14,368 nt of DNA from Verrucomicrobiota bacterium (GCA_003695015.1 RFJD01000013.1:1-14368), one strand, 5' to 3'. Counted from the stretch's first letter, positions 1 through 7,389 are shown. Program-made: numbers and translations. The notes: generated by a model from the letters alone, not told the origin.

Positions 1-58
1 ATCGGCGCTCCGTTTCGCCTGATGGCGGGACCGGCGCGAAAAACGATCCGAATTCGCG
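1..58. other. Leader region upstream of rpsL
   Basis: This short stretch holds no complete gene. One forward frame ends in TGA at 20-22, so the tail of an upstream gene could end here, but too little is visible to name it. There is no clear -35/-10 promoter pair and no good Shine-Dalgarno sequence before the rpsL ATG. A small hairpin lies at 12-31. The promoter of the cluster is probably upstream of the window. Confidence 0.5.
12..31 (+). promoter_or_regulatory. Small hairpin upstream of rpsL
   Basis: An 8-bp stem (12-19 with 24-31, including two G-U pairs) closes a TGAT loop. No T-run follows, so it does not look like an intrinsic terminator. It could be a leader structure near the rpsL start or the end of an upstream transcript. 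The stem is short and may be chance in GC-rich DNA. Confidence 0.2.
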
Positions 59-445
59 ATGCCAACGATTAACCAGCTCGTCCGGAAAGGACGCTCCAAA
101 GTCAAGACCAAGAGCAAATCCCCTGCCTTGCAGGGGGCGCCCTTCCGTCGTGGTGTCTGCCTGCAGGTCATGACCCGCACCCCCAAGAAGCCCAACAGCG
201 CCATGCGCAAGGTCTGCAAGGTGCGGCTCACCAACGGGTACGAGGTCATCGCCTACATCCCGGACGAGGGCCACAACCTCCAGGAGCACTCCATCGTCCT
301 GATCCGTGGCGGCCGCGTGAAGGACCTCCCCGGCGTCCGCTACCACGTGGTGCGCGGCACGCTGGACGCCACCGGCGTCGAGAAGCGCCGCAACAGCCGC
401 TCCAAGTACGGCGTCAAGCGCCCGAAGCAGGCCAAGGCCAAGTAA
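59..445 (+). CDS. rpsL: 30S ribosomal protein S12 (uS12)
   Basis: S12 sits at the decoding centre of the 30S subunit and helps control tRNA selection accuracy. The 128 residues match the family length (124 in E. coli). The hallmark TPKKPNSAMRK lies at residues 41-51 and GGRVKDLPGV at 84-93. K43 and K88, whose mutation gives streptomycin resistance in other bacteria, are both the wild-type lysine. D89, the residue methylthiolated by RimO in E. coli, is also present. The ATG at 59 starts the conserved MPTINQL N-terminus, so the start is secure although no Shine-Dalgarno sequence precedes it. It is the first gene of the str segment, and its stop codon overlaps the ribosome binding site of rpsG. 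Confidence 0.98.
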   Translation: MPTINQLVRKGRSKVKTKSKSPALQGAPFRRGVCLQVMTRTPKKPNSAMRKVCKVRLTNGYEVIAYIPDEGHNLQEHSIVLIRGGRVKDLPGVRYHVVRGTLDATGVEKRRNSRSKYGVKRPKQAKAK

Positions 446-457
446 GGAGACCCGCCC

Positions 458-931
458 ATGTCACGCCGTCGTCGAGCCGTCAAACGCCCCGTCACCCCGG
501 ACCCCAAGTTCCGGTCCGCCACCGTCGCCCGGTTGATCAACATGGTGATGAAGTGGGGCCAAAAGAGCGTCGCCCAGCGCATCGTCTATTCCGCCATGGA
601 CGAACTGGCCCGGCGCAATCCCGAGGCCGACCCGTTGGAGATCCTCCAGCGGGCGGTGGACAACGCCAAGCCGCGGCTGGAGGTCAAGCCCCGCCGGGTC
701 GGCGGCGCCACCTACCAAGTGCCCCTCGAGGTGCCGGCCGACCGCCAGACCTCGCTGGCGCTGCGGTGGATCGTGCGGTTCGCGGACGCCCGCAAGGGCA
801 TCCCGATGTGGAAGGCTTTGGCCAACGAAATCATGGACGCCTACCAGGGGCAGGGCAGCGCCATCCGTCGGCGCGACGAGGTGCATCGCATGGCCCAAGC
901 CAACAAGGCCTTCGCCCATTTCAGGTGGTAA
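458..931 (+). CDS. rpsG: 30S ribosomal protein S7 (uS7)
   Basis: S7 binds the 3' major domain of 16S rRNA, nucleates assembly of the 30S head and lines the E site. The 157 residues match the short bacterial form. The MSRRRRAVKR start, the central VKPRRVGGATYQVP segment and the C-terminal FAHFRW end are all typical. A clear AAGGAGA lies 7 bases before the ATG and begins inside the rpsL stop region. In E. coli S7 represses its operon by binding a roughly 100-base rpsL-rpsG spacer. Here the spacer is 12 bases, so that site cannot exist in the same form. Confidence 0.98.
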   Translation: MSRRRRAVKRPVTPDPKFRSATVARLINMVMKWGQKSVAQRIVYSAMDELARRNPEADPLEILQRAVDNAKPRLEVKPRRVGGATYQVPLEVPADRQTSLALRWIVRFADARKGIPMWKALANEIMDAYQGQGSAIRRRDEVHRMAQANKAFAHFRW

Positions 932-947
932 ACCCGAATGCATGAGT

Positions 948-984
948 AGCGGCCCGCGGCCGGATGGCCCGGGCGCTTTTGTTC
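948..984 (+). terminator. Terminator-like hairpin between rpsG and fusA
   Basis: AGCG (948-951), CCCG (953-956) and GGCC (958-961) pair with GGCC, CGGG and CGCT (966-977). This makes a 12-bp GC-rich stem with two single-base bulges (952 and 957) and a GGAT loop. The stem runs directly into TTT, then GTT, which resembles a weak intrinsic terminator. It lies in one of only two long spacers in the cluster, between genes normally co-transcribed. Partial termination or attenuation would set a different S12/S7 to EF-G ratio; alternatively it is an mRNA stability or processing element. Confidence 0.4.
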
Positions 985-1016
985 CCTGAGTGACTGAAAC
1001 GACAACAATCCGACCG

Positions 1017-3191
1017 ATGCCGGCCGTGATGGAAAAGATCCAACCCGTCAATTCGCCGAAGCGGCCCTACCCGATGGAGCGCACGCGCAACATCGGCATT
1101 GCCGCTCACATTGACGCGGGCAAGACCACGGCCACCGAACGCATTCTCTTCTACACCGGCCTCATCCACCGGATGGGCGAGGTGCACGAGGGCACCACCG
1201 TCACCGACTGGATGGAGCAGGAGCGCGAGCGCGGCATCACCATCACCTCCGCCGCCACCACCTGTTATTGGACCCAGAAGGAGGACGGCTGCCCGAAGTT
1301 GTTCGAGGGGCTAGGCCATCGCATCAACATCATCGACACCCCCGGCCACGTGGACTTCACCGCGGAGGTCGAGCGGGCCATGCGGGTGTTGGACGGCGCA
1401 GTGGCGGTTTTCTGCGGCGTGGCTGGCGTGCAGCCGCAATCCGAGACCGTCTGGCGCCAGGCCACCAAGTACCGCGTGCCCCGGATCGCTTTCGTCAACA
1501 AGATGGACCGCGTGGGGGCGGACTTCGACGCCGTGGTCCAGGAGCTGCGGCAGAAACTCGGCGCCTACGCCTGGCCGGTTTACATCCCCATTGGCAGCGA
1601 AGACCAGCTCCGCGGCGTCATCGACGTCGTCGCCCAGAAGGCCATCCTCTACGGCAGTGACGAGCTGGGCTCCAGCTACGAGGTCGCCGAAATCCCGGAG
1701 GAGCTGCGCGACCGGGCCCAAGCCGCCTTGGCCGAGCTGATCGACGCCGTGTCCAACAAGGACGACGAGGTCGCCGAGCTGGTGATCGAGGACAAGCCGG
1801 TGGACGCCCTGACCCTCAAGCGCGCCATCCGCCGGCTGACCTGCCGACTGGAGATGGTGCCCGTGCTCGGCGGGTCGGCTTTCAAGAACAAGGGGATCCA
1901 GCCGCTCATCGACGCCATCGTCGATTACCTCCCCTCGCCCTTGGACATTCCGCCGGCCACCGGCCAGAAGGCCGATGATCCGGAGGAACTGGTCGAAGTG
2001 AAGGCCGATGACCATGCCCCGCACTGCTCCCTGGCCTTCAAGCTCTGGAGCGATCCCTACGTGGGCAAGCTGGTGTTCATCCGCGTTTACCGGGGCATGC
2101 TCCAGAAGGGCGACACCATCATCAACACCCGCACTGGCCGGCGGGAGCGGGTCAGCCGCCTGATGATGGTGCAGGCCGACAAACGGATCGACGTGGACAC
2201 GGTCTTCGCCGGCGACATCGCCGCCTTGGTGGGGGTCAAGAACATCAGCACCGGCGACACGCTTTGCAGCCGGCAGGAGCGGATCATGCTCGAGCCGCCC
2301 ACCTTCCCCGAGCCGGTGATCTCGATGGCGGTCGAGCCCCAGAGCAAGGCGGACCGCGACCGGCTCAACGAGGGGTTGCAACGCCTCTCCGAGGAGGACC
2401 CCACCTTCCGGGTGTTCACCAACGAGGAGACCGGCCAGTTGATCATCGCCGGCATGGGCGAGCTGCATTTGGAGATCATTCGCGACCGGCTGTTCCGGGA
2501 ATTCAAGGTCCAGGCCAACGCCGGCGCCCCCCAGATCGCCTATCGGGAGACCATCACCCAGCCGGCCGACGGCGAGGGGAAGTTCGTCCGCCAGACGGGC
2601 GGCCGCGGCCAGTACGGGCATGCGGTCATCAAGATCGAGCCCAACGAGCGCGGCAAAGGCGTGGCCATCGAGAACAAAATCGTTGGCGGCGTCATCCCGA
2701 AAGAGTACATTCCCGCCGTCATCGCCGGCCTGCAGGAGGCCATCGCCAGCGGCGTGCTGGCCGGCTACCCTCTGGTGGACCTCAAGATCCAAATCGTTGA
2801 CGGGACGTACCACGAGGTTGACTCCAGCGAACTGGCGTTCAAAATGGCCGGCATCTTCGCGTTGAAGGACGCGGTTCGGAAGGCCGGCCCCATCCTGCTG
2901 GAGCCGGTGATGAAGGTGGAATGCACCACGCCGGAAGAGTATCAGGGTGACATCTTGGGCGACCTGAACCGCCGGCGCGGCAAGATCGTCAGCATCGAGG
3001 CCAAGAGCAATGCGACGATCATCCACGCCCATGTGCCGCTGGCGGAAATGTTTGGCTACGCCACGGCCATCCGGTCGTTGTCCCGGGGGCGCGCCTCCTA
3101 CTCGATGGAGCCGCACTCCTTCGAGCCGGTGCCCGCCAACTTGGCGGCCGCCATCCTGGACAGCGCCGTGCCCAAGGCAGCCCGAAGCTGA
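1017..3191 (+). CDS. fusA: Translation elongation factor G (EF-G)
   Basis: EF-G is the GTPase that moves tRNA and mRNA through the ribosome and, with RRF, splits ribosomes after termination. From the ATG at 1017 the protein has 724 residues. All G motifs are present: the P-loop AHIDAGKT (30-37), switch I GITITSAATT (73-82), DTPGH (107-111), NKMD (161-164) and GSAFK (286-290). The later domains show GGRGQYGH and YHEVDSSELAFK, as in canonical EF-G. The start is uncertain: GTG at 990, ATG at 1017, ATG at 1029 and ATG at 1074 are all in frame and none has a Shine-Dalgarno sequence. Bases 990-1016 have AT-ending codons unlike the rest, so a start at 1017 or 1029 is preferred. About six extra residues precede the HRINIID strand compared with E. 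coli. No tuf follows. Confidence 0.97.
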   Translation: MPAVMEKIQPVNSPKRPYPMERTRNIGIAAHIDAGKTTATERILFYTGLIHRMGEVHEGTTVTDWMEQERERGITITSAATTCYWTQKEDGCPKLFEGLGHRINIIDTPGHVDFTAEVERAMRVLDGAVAVFCGVAGVQPQSETVWRQATKYRVPRIAFVNKMDRVGADFDAVVQELRQKLGAYAWPVYIPIGSEDQLRGVIDVVAQKAILYGSDELGSSYEVAEIPEELRDRAQAALAELIDAVSNKDDEVAELVIEDKPVDALTLKRAIRRLTCRLEMVPVLGGSAFKNKGIQPLIDAIVDYLPSPLDIPPATGQKADDPEELVEVKADDHAPHCSLAFKLWSDPYVGKLVFIRVYRGMLQKGDTIINTRTGRRERVSRLMMVQADKRIDVDTVFAGDIAALVGVKNISTGDTLCSRQERIMLEPPTFPEPVISMAVEPQSKADRDRLNEGLQRLSEEDPTFRVFTNEETGQLIIAGMGELHLEIIRDRLFREFKVQANAGAPQIAYRETITQPADGEGKFVRQTGGRGQYGHAVIKIEPNERGKGVAIENKIVGGVIPKEYIPAVIAGLQEAIASGVLAGYPLVDLKIQIVDGTYHEVDSSELAFKMAGIFALKDAVRKAGPILLEPVMKVECTTPEEYQGDILGDLNRRRGKIVSIEAKSNATIIHAHVPLAEMFGYATAIRSLSRGRASYSMEPHSFEPVPANLAAAILDSAVPKAARS

Positions 3192-3204
3192 GGATTGACG
3201 CGCT

Positions 3205-3513
3205 ATGGCAGCACAGAGAATTCGAATTCGATTGAAGACGTACGATCACCGCGTGATCGACCAGTCGGTCCGCGAGATCGTCGAGACCGTCAAGCGGAGC
3301 GGCGCCCGGGTGGCCGGCCCCGTGCCGCTGCCCACGCGCATCGAGCGCTTCACGGTCAACCGCTCCCCGCACGCCGACAAGAAGTCCATGGAGGCGTTCG
3401 AGATGCGCACGCACAAGCGGCTGCTGGACATCATCGAGCCCACCGCCAAGACGGTGGACGAGCTCAAGAAGCTCAACCTCCCCGCCGGCGTGGACATCAC
3501 CATCAAGATTTGA
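3205..3513 (+). CDS. rpsJ: 30S ribosomal protein S10 (uS10)
   Basis: S10 belongs to the 30S head and, as NusE, also joins transcription antitermination complexes. The 102 residues match the family (103 in E. coli). The RIRIRLK strand opens the protein, followed by the GPVPLPTR and ERFTVNRSPH loop and EMRTHKRLLDI. The ATG lies 13 bases after the fusA stop, with only a weak GAGG at 3190-3193. In E. coli this gene starts its own operon behind a long leader where L4 acts; no such leader fits here, so str and S10 genes look fused. The first codons are unusually AT-rich (AGA ATT CGA ATT CGA TTG). Confidence 0.98.
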   Translation: MAAQRIRIRLKTYDHRVIDQSVREIVETVKRSGARVAGPVPLPTRIERFTVNRSPHADKKSMEAFEMRTHKRLLDIIEPTAKTVDELKKLNLPAGVDITIKI

Positions 3514-3517
3514 CGCC

Positions 3518-4246
3518 ATGGTTGGCCTCATTGGACAAAAACTGGGACAGACCCGGGTCTTCGACCCCGATGGCAACGTGGTGCCGGTCACCGTGGTCAA
3601 GGCCGGGCCCAACCACGTGCTCCAGGTCAAGACGGTCGAGACCGACGGCTACAACGCCGTTCAGCTCGGGTTCGGGGAGCAGAAACCCCACCGGCTGACC
3701 AAACCCCTCCTGGGCCACCTCAAGAAGCACGGCGGGGCCATCGTCCGGAAGATCAAGGAGTTCCGCGACTTCTCGCTCGAGGTCACCCCGGGCAAGACCA
3801 TCGGTGTGGACGTTTTCGAGGTGGGCGACCGCGTGGACGCCATCGGGATCACCAAGGGGCGCGGCTTCCAGGGAACCGTGAAGCGTTACGACTTCGGGGG
3901 CGGTCCCAACTCCCACGGCAGCAAGGGCTGGCACCGCCGGCCGGGCGCCATCAGCGCCGGCACGTGGCCGGGCCACGTGGTCAAGGGCAGTCCCATGCCC
4001 GGCCACATGGGCCAGGTCCGCCGCACCGTCCAAAACCTCGAGGTGATTCGGGTGGACACCGACGAGCAGCTCCTGCTGATCAAAGGGGCGATCCCCGGGG
4101 CTCCCGGCGATTTCGTGATCATCCGCGAGGCCAAGAAGATGCACAAGGCCCGCGCCCAGGCGAAACACGCACTCCGCACCGCCGAGCGCGAGGAACGCGC
4201 CGAGGCCCGCGCCAAGGCCAAGGAAAAGGGCAGGCGGCGGAAGTAA
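3518..4246 (+). CDS. rplC: 50S ribosomal protein L3 (uL3)
   Basis: L3 binds 23S rRNA early in 50S assembly and sends a loop toward the peptidyl transferase centre. The N-terminal MVGLIGQKLGQTRVF, the KGRGFQGTVKR strand (113-123) and the GPNSHGSKGWHRRPG loop (129-143) identify it. At 242 residues it is about 33 longer than E. coli L3. The excess is a charged tail (about 206-242) rich in Lys, Arg, Ala and Glu, likely helical. The glutamine methylated by PrmB in E. coli has no obvious counterpart in the equivalent loop. The start is 4 bases after the rpsJ stop with no Shine-Dalgarno sequence, so translational coupling is likely. Confidence 0.97.
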   Translation: MVGLIGQKLGQTRVFDPDGNVVPVTVVKAGPNHVLQVKTVETDGYNAVQLGFGEQKPHRLTKPLLGHLKKHGGAIVRKIKEFRDFSLEVTPGKTIGVDVFEVGDRVDAIGITKGRGFQGTVKRYDFGGGPNSHGSKGWHRRPGAISAGTWPGHVVKGSPMPGHMGQVRRTVQNLEVIRVDTDEQLLLIKGAIPGAPGDFVIIREAKKMHKARAQAKHALRTAEREERAEARAKAKEKGRRRK

Positions 4247-4264
4247 CCTTATTCGCAACGTTCC

Positions 4265-4894
4265 ATGAAACTGACCGTCAGGGATCAAAACGGCGCCAAT
4301 GTGGGCGAGGTCGAAGTCGGCTTCGAACTCGTGCCCGAGGAGAAGGGCCTGCAGGCCGTGCACGACGTCGTCGTGGCCCACCGGGCGGCCTGCCGCCAAG
4401 GCACCGTCTCCACCAAGACCCGGAGCACCGTCGCCGGCAGTGGCAAGAAACCGTGGCGGCAGAAGGGCACGGGCCGGGCGCGCGCCGGCTCCCGTCGCTC
4501 GCCGCTGTGGCGGGGTGGGGCCATCGTCCATGGCCCGCTGCCGCGCGATTACCACAAGAAGGTCAACCGGCGGACCAAGCAGCTCGCGCTCCGCAAGGCC
4601 CTCACCGAGCGTCTCAAAGAAGGCGCCGTGGTGCTGGTCCAGGAACTTTCCTTCGCCAAGCCGCGAACCAAGGACTTCGTGAAGGTGCTGGAGGCCCTTC
4701 AACTGGACGGCACGGTGCTGGTGGTGCATGCCGGCGACAACGAGCCGCTCATCCTCTCGTCCCGGAACGTGCCGGGAGTGGAAACGACCACGGGGGACCT
4801 GCTGCACACCTACGACGTCCTCTGCTTTGACAAACTCGTGTTCACCCTTGCCGCTTGGGAACGGGTGCAGGAACGACTGAAGGAATCCGCATGA
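4265..4894 (+). CDS. rplD: 50S ribosomal protein L4 (uL4)
   Basis: L4 binds 23S rRNA domain I, and its extended loop lines the constriction of the nascent peptide exit tunnel. The 209 residues compare with 201 in E. coli. The tunnel loop is clear: GSGKKPWRQKGTGRARAG at residues 58-75, then SPLWRGG. The RQK lysine linked to macrolide response is present. In E. coli L4 represses the S10 operon through the rpsJ leader, which is missing here. The gene ends in an ATGA overlap with rplW. Confidence 0.97.
   Translation: MKLTVRDQNGANVGEVEVGFELVPEEKGLQAVHDVVVAHRAACRQGTVSTKTRSTVAGSGKKPWRQKGTGRARAGSRRSPLWRGGAIVHGPLPRDYHKKVNRRTKQLALRKALTERLKEGAVVLVQELSFAKPRTKDFVKVLEALQLDGTVLVVHAGDNEPLILSSRNVPGVETTTGDLLHTYDVLCFDKLVFTLAAWERVQERLKESA
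4880..4884 (+). promoter_or_regulatory. Shine-Dalgarno site of rplW
   Basis: AAGGA lies 6 bases before the ATG at 4891, inside the end of rplD. It decides the rplW start in favour of this ATG over an in-frame TTG at 4855, which would lie deep in rplD and add 12 residues not seen in the family. Confidence 0.75.
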
Positions 4895-5172
4895 GCCCCT
4901 ACGACGTCATCAAGACCGCCCGGCTGACCGAGAAGGGCACGGTGCTTTCGGAGAAGTTCAACCGCTACGTGCTGGTGGTGGACCGCCGCGCCAACAAGAT
5001 CCAGATCCGCAAGGCGGTCGAGGAGCTCTTCAAGGTCACCGTCACCGAGGTGCGCACCATGAACATGCGCGGCAAGAAGCGCCGCCAGCACCGCCCGGAC
5101 GCCGGCCGCTCGGCGCACTGGAAGAAAGCGATCGTGACCCTCAAGAAGGGCGACCAGATCGTCCTCACCTGA
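4891..5172 (+). CDS. rplW: 50S ribosomal protein L23 (uL23)
   Basis: L23 sits at the exit of the peptide tunnel and docks trigger factor, SRP and the SecY channel. From ATG 4891 it has 93 residues, the usual bacterial size (100 in E. coli). It starts MSPYDVIKTARLTEK and carries the loop MRGKKRRQHR (about 59-68), which is typical of the family. The ATG overlaps the rplD TGA by 4 bases (ATGA), a classic coupled start, and has a good Shine-Dalgarno sequence. Confidence 0.96.
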   Translation: MSPYDVIKTARLTEKGTVLSEKFNRYVLVVDRRANKIQIRKAVEELFKVTVTEVRTMNMRGKKRRQHRPDAGRSAHWKKAIVTLKKGDQIVLT

Positions 5173-5194
5173 AGCCGCCCGGAGGAACCCTGCC

Positions 5195-6049
5195 ATGGCC
5201 ATCAAGACTTTCAAACCCGTCACTCCCGCCAGCCGCTTCAAGACGGTGGCCTCCTTCGAGGAGATCACCAAGAAGGAGCCGGAACGGAAACTGGTCCAAC
5301 CCCGCAAGAAGACCGGGGGCCGCAACTGCTACGGGCGGATCACCGCCCGGGGCATCGGCGGCGGCCACAAGCAGCGCATCCGGCTGGTGGACTTCAAGCG
5401 CAACAAACACGGCGTGCCGGCCAAGGTCGTGGCCATCGAGTACGACCCGACCCGCAGCGCCCGCCTCGCCCTTCTCGAGTATGCCGACGGCGAGCGCCGC
5501 TACATCGTGGCTCCCTTGGGCTTGCAGGTGGGGGCGCAGGTCATGAGCGGTCCGGACGCCCCACCCGAGCTGGGCAACTTCCTGCCGTTGAAGAACATTC
5601 CCACCGGCACCGAGATCCACAACGTCGAGATGTTTCCGGGCCGGGGCGGTCAGATGGTTCGCGCCGCCGGGGCGGCCGCGGTGTTGATGGCGCTGGACGG
5701 CGGTTATGCACAGGTGAAACTCCCCTCCGGGGAGATCCGCCGGGTGCATGAGAACTGCTATGCCGCCATCGGCCAAGTGGGCAACTTGGAGCACGAAAAC
5801 ATTTCCCTCGGCAAGGCCGGACGCGCGCGGCACCTGGGCAAACGCCCGATCACCCGCGGCGTGGCCCGCAATCCGGTGGACCACCCCAACGGCGGCGGCC
5901 AGGGTAAATCCAAGGGGGGTGGCGGCTGGCAGCAGCTCACTTCCCCGTGGGGCCTGCTGGCCAAGGGTTACCGCACCCGCCGTCGCCGGAAGGCATCCAA
6001 CCGCTTCATCGTGGTGCGCCGCGATGGCCGGCCGATGAAACAGAAGTAA
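5195..6049 (+). CDS. rplB: 50S ribosomal protein L2 (uL2)
   Basis: L2 is among the most conserved 50S proteins. It binds 23S rRNA near the peptidyl transferase centre and helps join the subunits. The 284 residues compare with 273 in E. coli. Typical motifs are GGRNCYGRITARGIGGGHK (41-59), VDFKRNK (65-71) and NPVDHP (226-231). The functionally important histidine (E. coli H229, here residue 230) is kept. The loop normally reading HPHGGGEG reads HPNGGGQG (230-237), two changes from the consensus, and is followed by an enlarged Gly/Lys segment before SPWG. The ribosome binding site is strong: GGAGGA lies 8 bases before the ATG. Confidence 0.98.
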   Translation: MAIKTFKPVTPASRFKTVASFEEITKKEPERKLVQPRKKTGGRNCYGRITARGIGGGHKQRIRLVDFKRNKHGVPAKVVAIEYDPTRSARLALLEYADGERRYIVAPLGLQVGAQVMSGPDAPPELGNFLPLKNIPTGTEIHNVEMFPGRGGQMVRAAGAAAVLMALDGGYAQVKLPSGEIRRVHENCYAAIGQVGNLEHENISLGKAGRARHLGKRPITRGVARNPVDHPNGGGQGKSKGGGGWQQLTSPWGLLAKGYRTRRRRKASNRFIVVRRDGRPMKQK

Positions 6050-6064
6050 GCGATTCTTTGAGCC

Positions 6065-6346
6065 ATGGGGCGTTCGATCAAAAAAGGTCCGTTCGTTGAC
6101 CACCACTTGATGAAGAAGGTGCTCAAGGCCCGCGAGACGGGCTCCCGGGCGCCGATCAAGACGTGGTCCCGTCGTTCCACCATCACCCCCGAATTCGTGG
6201 GGTTGACCTTCAACGTGCACAACGGCAAGAACTTCCTGCCCGTGTTCGTCACCGAGAACATGGTGGGCCACCGGCTGGGCGAGTTCGCCCCGACCCGGAC
6301 GTTCCGTTCGCACGGAGCCCACACCGCCAAGGCTGAAGCCAAGTAA
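6065..6346 (+). CDS. rpsS: 30S ribosomal protein S19 (uS19)
   Basis: S19 is a 30S head protein that pairs with S13 and contacts the A-site tRNA and the B1 intersubunit bridge. The 93 residues match the family (92 in E. coli). MGRSIKKGPFVD opens it, then TWSRRSTITPEFVG, FVTENMVGHRLGEFAPTR and a basic tail. It follows rplB by 15 bases with no Shine-Dalgarno sequence; the start is fixed by the conserved N-terminus. Confidence 0.98.
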   Translation: MGRSIKKGPFVDHHLMKKVLKARETGSRAPIKTWSRRSTITPEFVGLTFNVHNGKNFLPVFVTENMVGHRLGEFAPTRTFRSHGAHTAKAEAK

Positions 6347-6353
6347 GACCGCC

Positions 6354-6686
6354 ATGGAAGTCCGCGCCATCACCCGCAACGCCCGCATGTCCCCCCAGAA
6401 AGTCCGGGAGGTGACCCGCCAGATCCAAGGCATGCCGGCCGAGCTCGCCCTGCAGACGCTGAGCTTCGTGCCGCGCAAGTCCGCCCGTCTGGTGGCCAAG
6501 ACGCTCAAGTCCGCGATGGCCAACGCCGAGAACAACCACGACCTCCCCGTGGACCGGCTCCGCGTCAAGGAGGCCACGGTGGGCCCCGGCCGGACGCTGA
6601 AGCGGTTCATCCCCAAGGCGCGCGGCTCGGCGGGCCCCATTCTCAAACGCAGTTGTCACATCCGCATCGTGCTTTCGGACGAATAA
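6354..6686 (+). CDS. rplV: 50S ribosomal protein L22 (uL22)
   Basis: L22 contacts all domains of 23S rRNA, and its long beta-hairpin lines the exit tunnel opposite L4. The 110 residues equal the E. coli length. RNARMSPQKVR (8-18) and the hairpin segment FIPKARGSAGPILKR (85-99) are recognisable, with no insertion or deletion in the hairpin of the kind linked to macrolide resistance. It begins 7 bases after rpsS, with no Shine-Dalgarno motif. Confidence 0.97.
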   Translation: MEVRAITRNARMSPQKVREVTRQIQGMPAELALQTLSFVPRKSARLVAKTLKSAMANAENNHDLPVDRLRVKEATVGPGRTLKRFIPKARGSAGPILKRSCHIRIVLSDE

Positions 6687-6698
6687 CGCGCATCACCC

Positions 6699-7364
6699 AT
6701 GGGTCAGAAAACACATCCGGTCGGTTTTCGCCTCGCTGTCACCCGGGACTGGCGGTCCCGCTGGTTCGCCAACAAGAAGGAGTTCGGCGAGCTGCTGATC
6801 GAGGACCAGCGCATCCGCCAGTACCTCCGCAAGAAACTGGAGTCCGGCGCCGTGCCGCGCATCCAGATCGAGCGGGCCGCCAATCGTTGCCGCGTCACCA
6901 TCCACACCGCCCGCCCGGGCGTGGTCATCGGACGCAAGGGTTCCGAGATCGACAAGCTCAAGGAAGAGCTCTCCCGCATGACCGGCAAGGAGGTCTATGT
7001 GGACATCGTCGAGGTCAAGCGTCCGGAGCTGGACGCCTACTTGGTGGCGGAGAACGTGGCCCTGCAGTTGGAACGCCGCGTTTCCTTCCGCCGCGCGATG
7101 AAACGGGCGGTGCAGCAGGCCATGGATGCCGGGGCCGAGGGCATCCGCATCCGCTGTGCCGGCCGGCTGGGCGGCGCCGAACTGGCGCGCACCGAGTCCT
7201 ATCACCGCGGCCGGGTGCCGTTGCACACTTTGCGCGCGAAGATCGATTACGGTTTTGCCGAGGCCAAGACCATCTACGGCACTCTCGGAGTGAAATGCTG
7301 GATCTGCACCGGCGAGATGGAGGCCGACCAACCGGCCGCGCCGGCCGAGGGCGCCGCCGCCTGA
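6699..7364 (+). CDS. rpsC: 30S ribosomal protein S3 (uS3)
   Basis: S3 forms part of the mRNA entry tunnel and of the ribosomal helicase, and binds RNA with a type II KH domain. The 221 residues start MGQKTHPVGFRL, as is universal. The KH loop GRKG is at 78-81. The basic helicase residues R131, R132 and K135 occur at the same numbers as in E. coli. RLGGAELAR and YGTLGVKCWI complete the C-terminal domain. A short tail of Ala, Pro and Glu follows (about 208-221). The gene starts 12 bases after rplV without a Shine-Dalgarno sequence. Confidence 0.98.
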   Translation: MGQKTHPVGFRLAVTRDWRSRWFANKKEFGELLIEDQRIRQYLRKKLESGAVPRIQIERAANRCRVTIHTARPGVVIGRKGSEIDKLKEELSRMTGKEVYVDIVEVKRPELDAYLVAENVALQLERRVSFRRAMKRAVQQAMDAGAEGIRIRCAGRLGGAELARTESYHRGRVPLHTLRAKIDYGFAEAKTIYGTLGVKCWICTGEMEADQPAAPAEGAAA

Positions 7365-7389
7365 ACCTTCAGCCCGGAAGCATCACGCC

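Noticed and set aside
1311..3116. Long minus-strand open frame opposite fusA (601 codons)
   Set aside because: Shadow of fusA codon bias, with no family resemblance and no start signal.
4855..4890. Earlier TTG start for rplW
   Set aside because: It lies inside rplD and adds residues not seen in L23. ATG 4891 has a good Shine-Dalgarno sequence and an ATGA overlap.
5165..6646. Long minus-strand open frame opposite rplB, rpsS and rplV
   Set aside because: Same cause: GC-rich codon bias in conserved genes on the plus strand.
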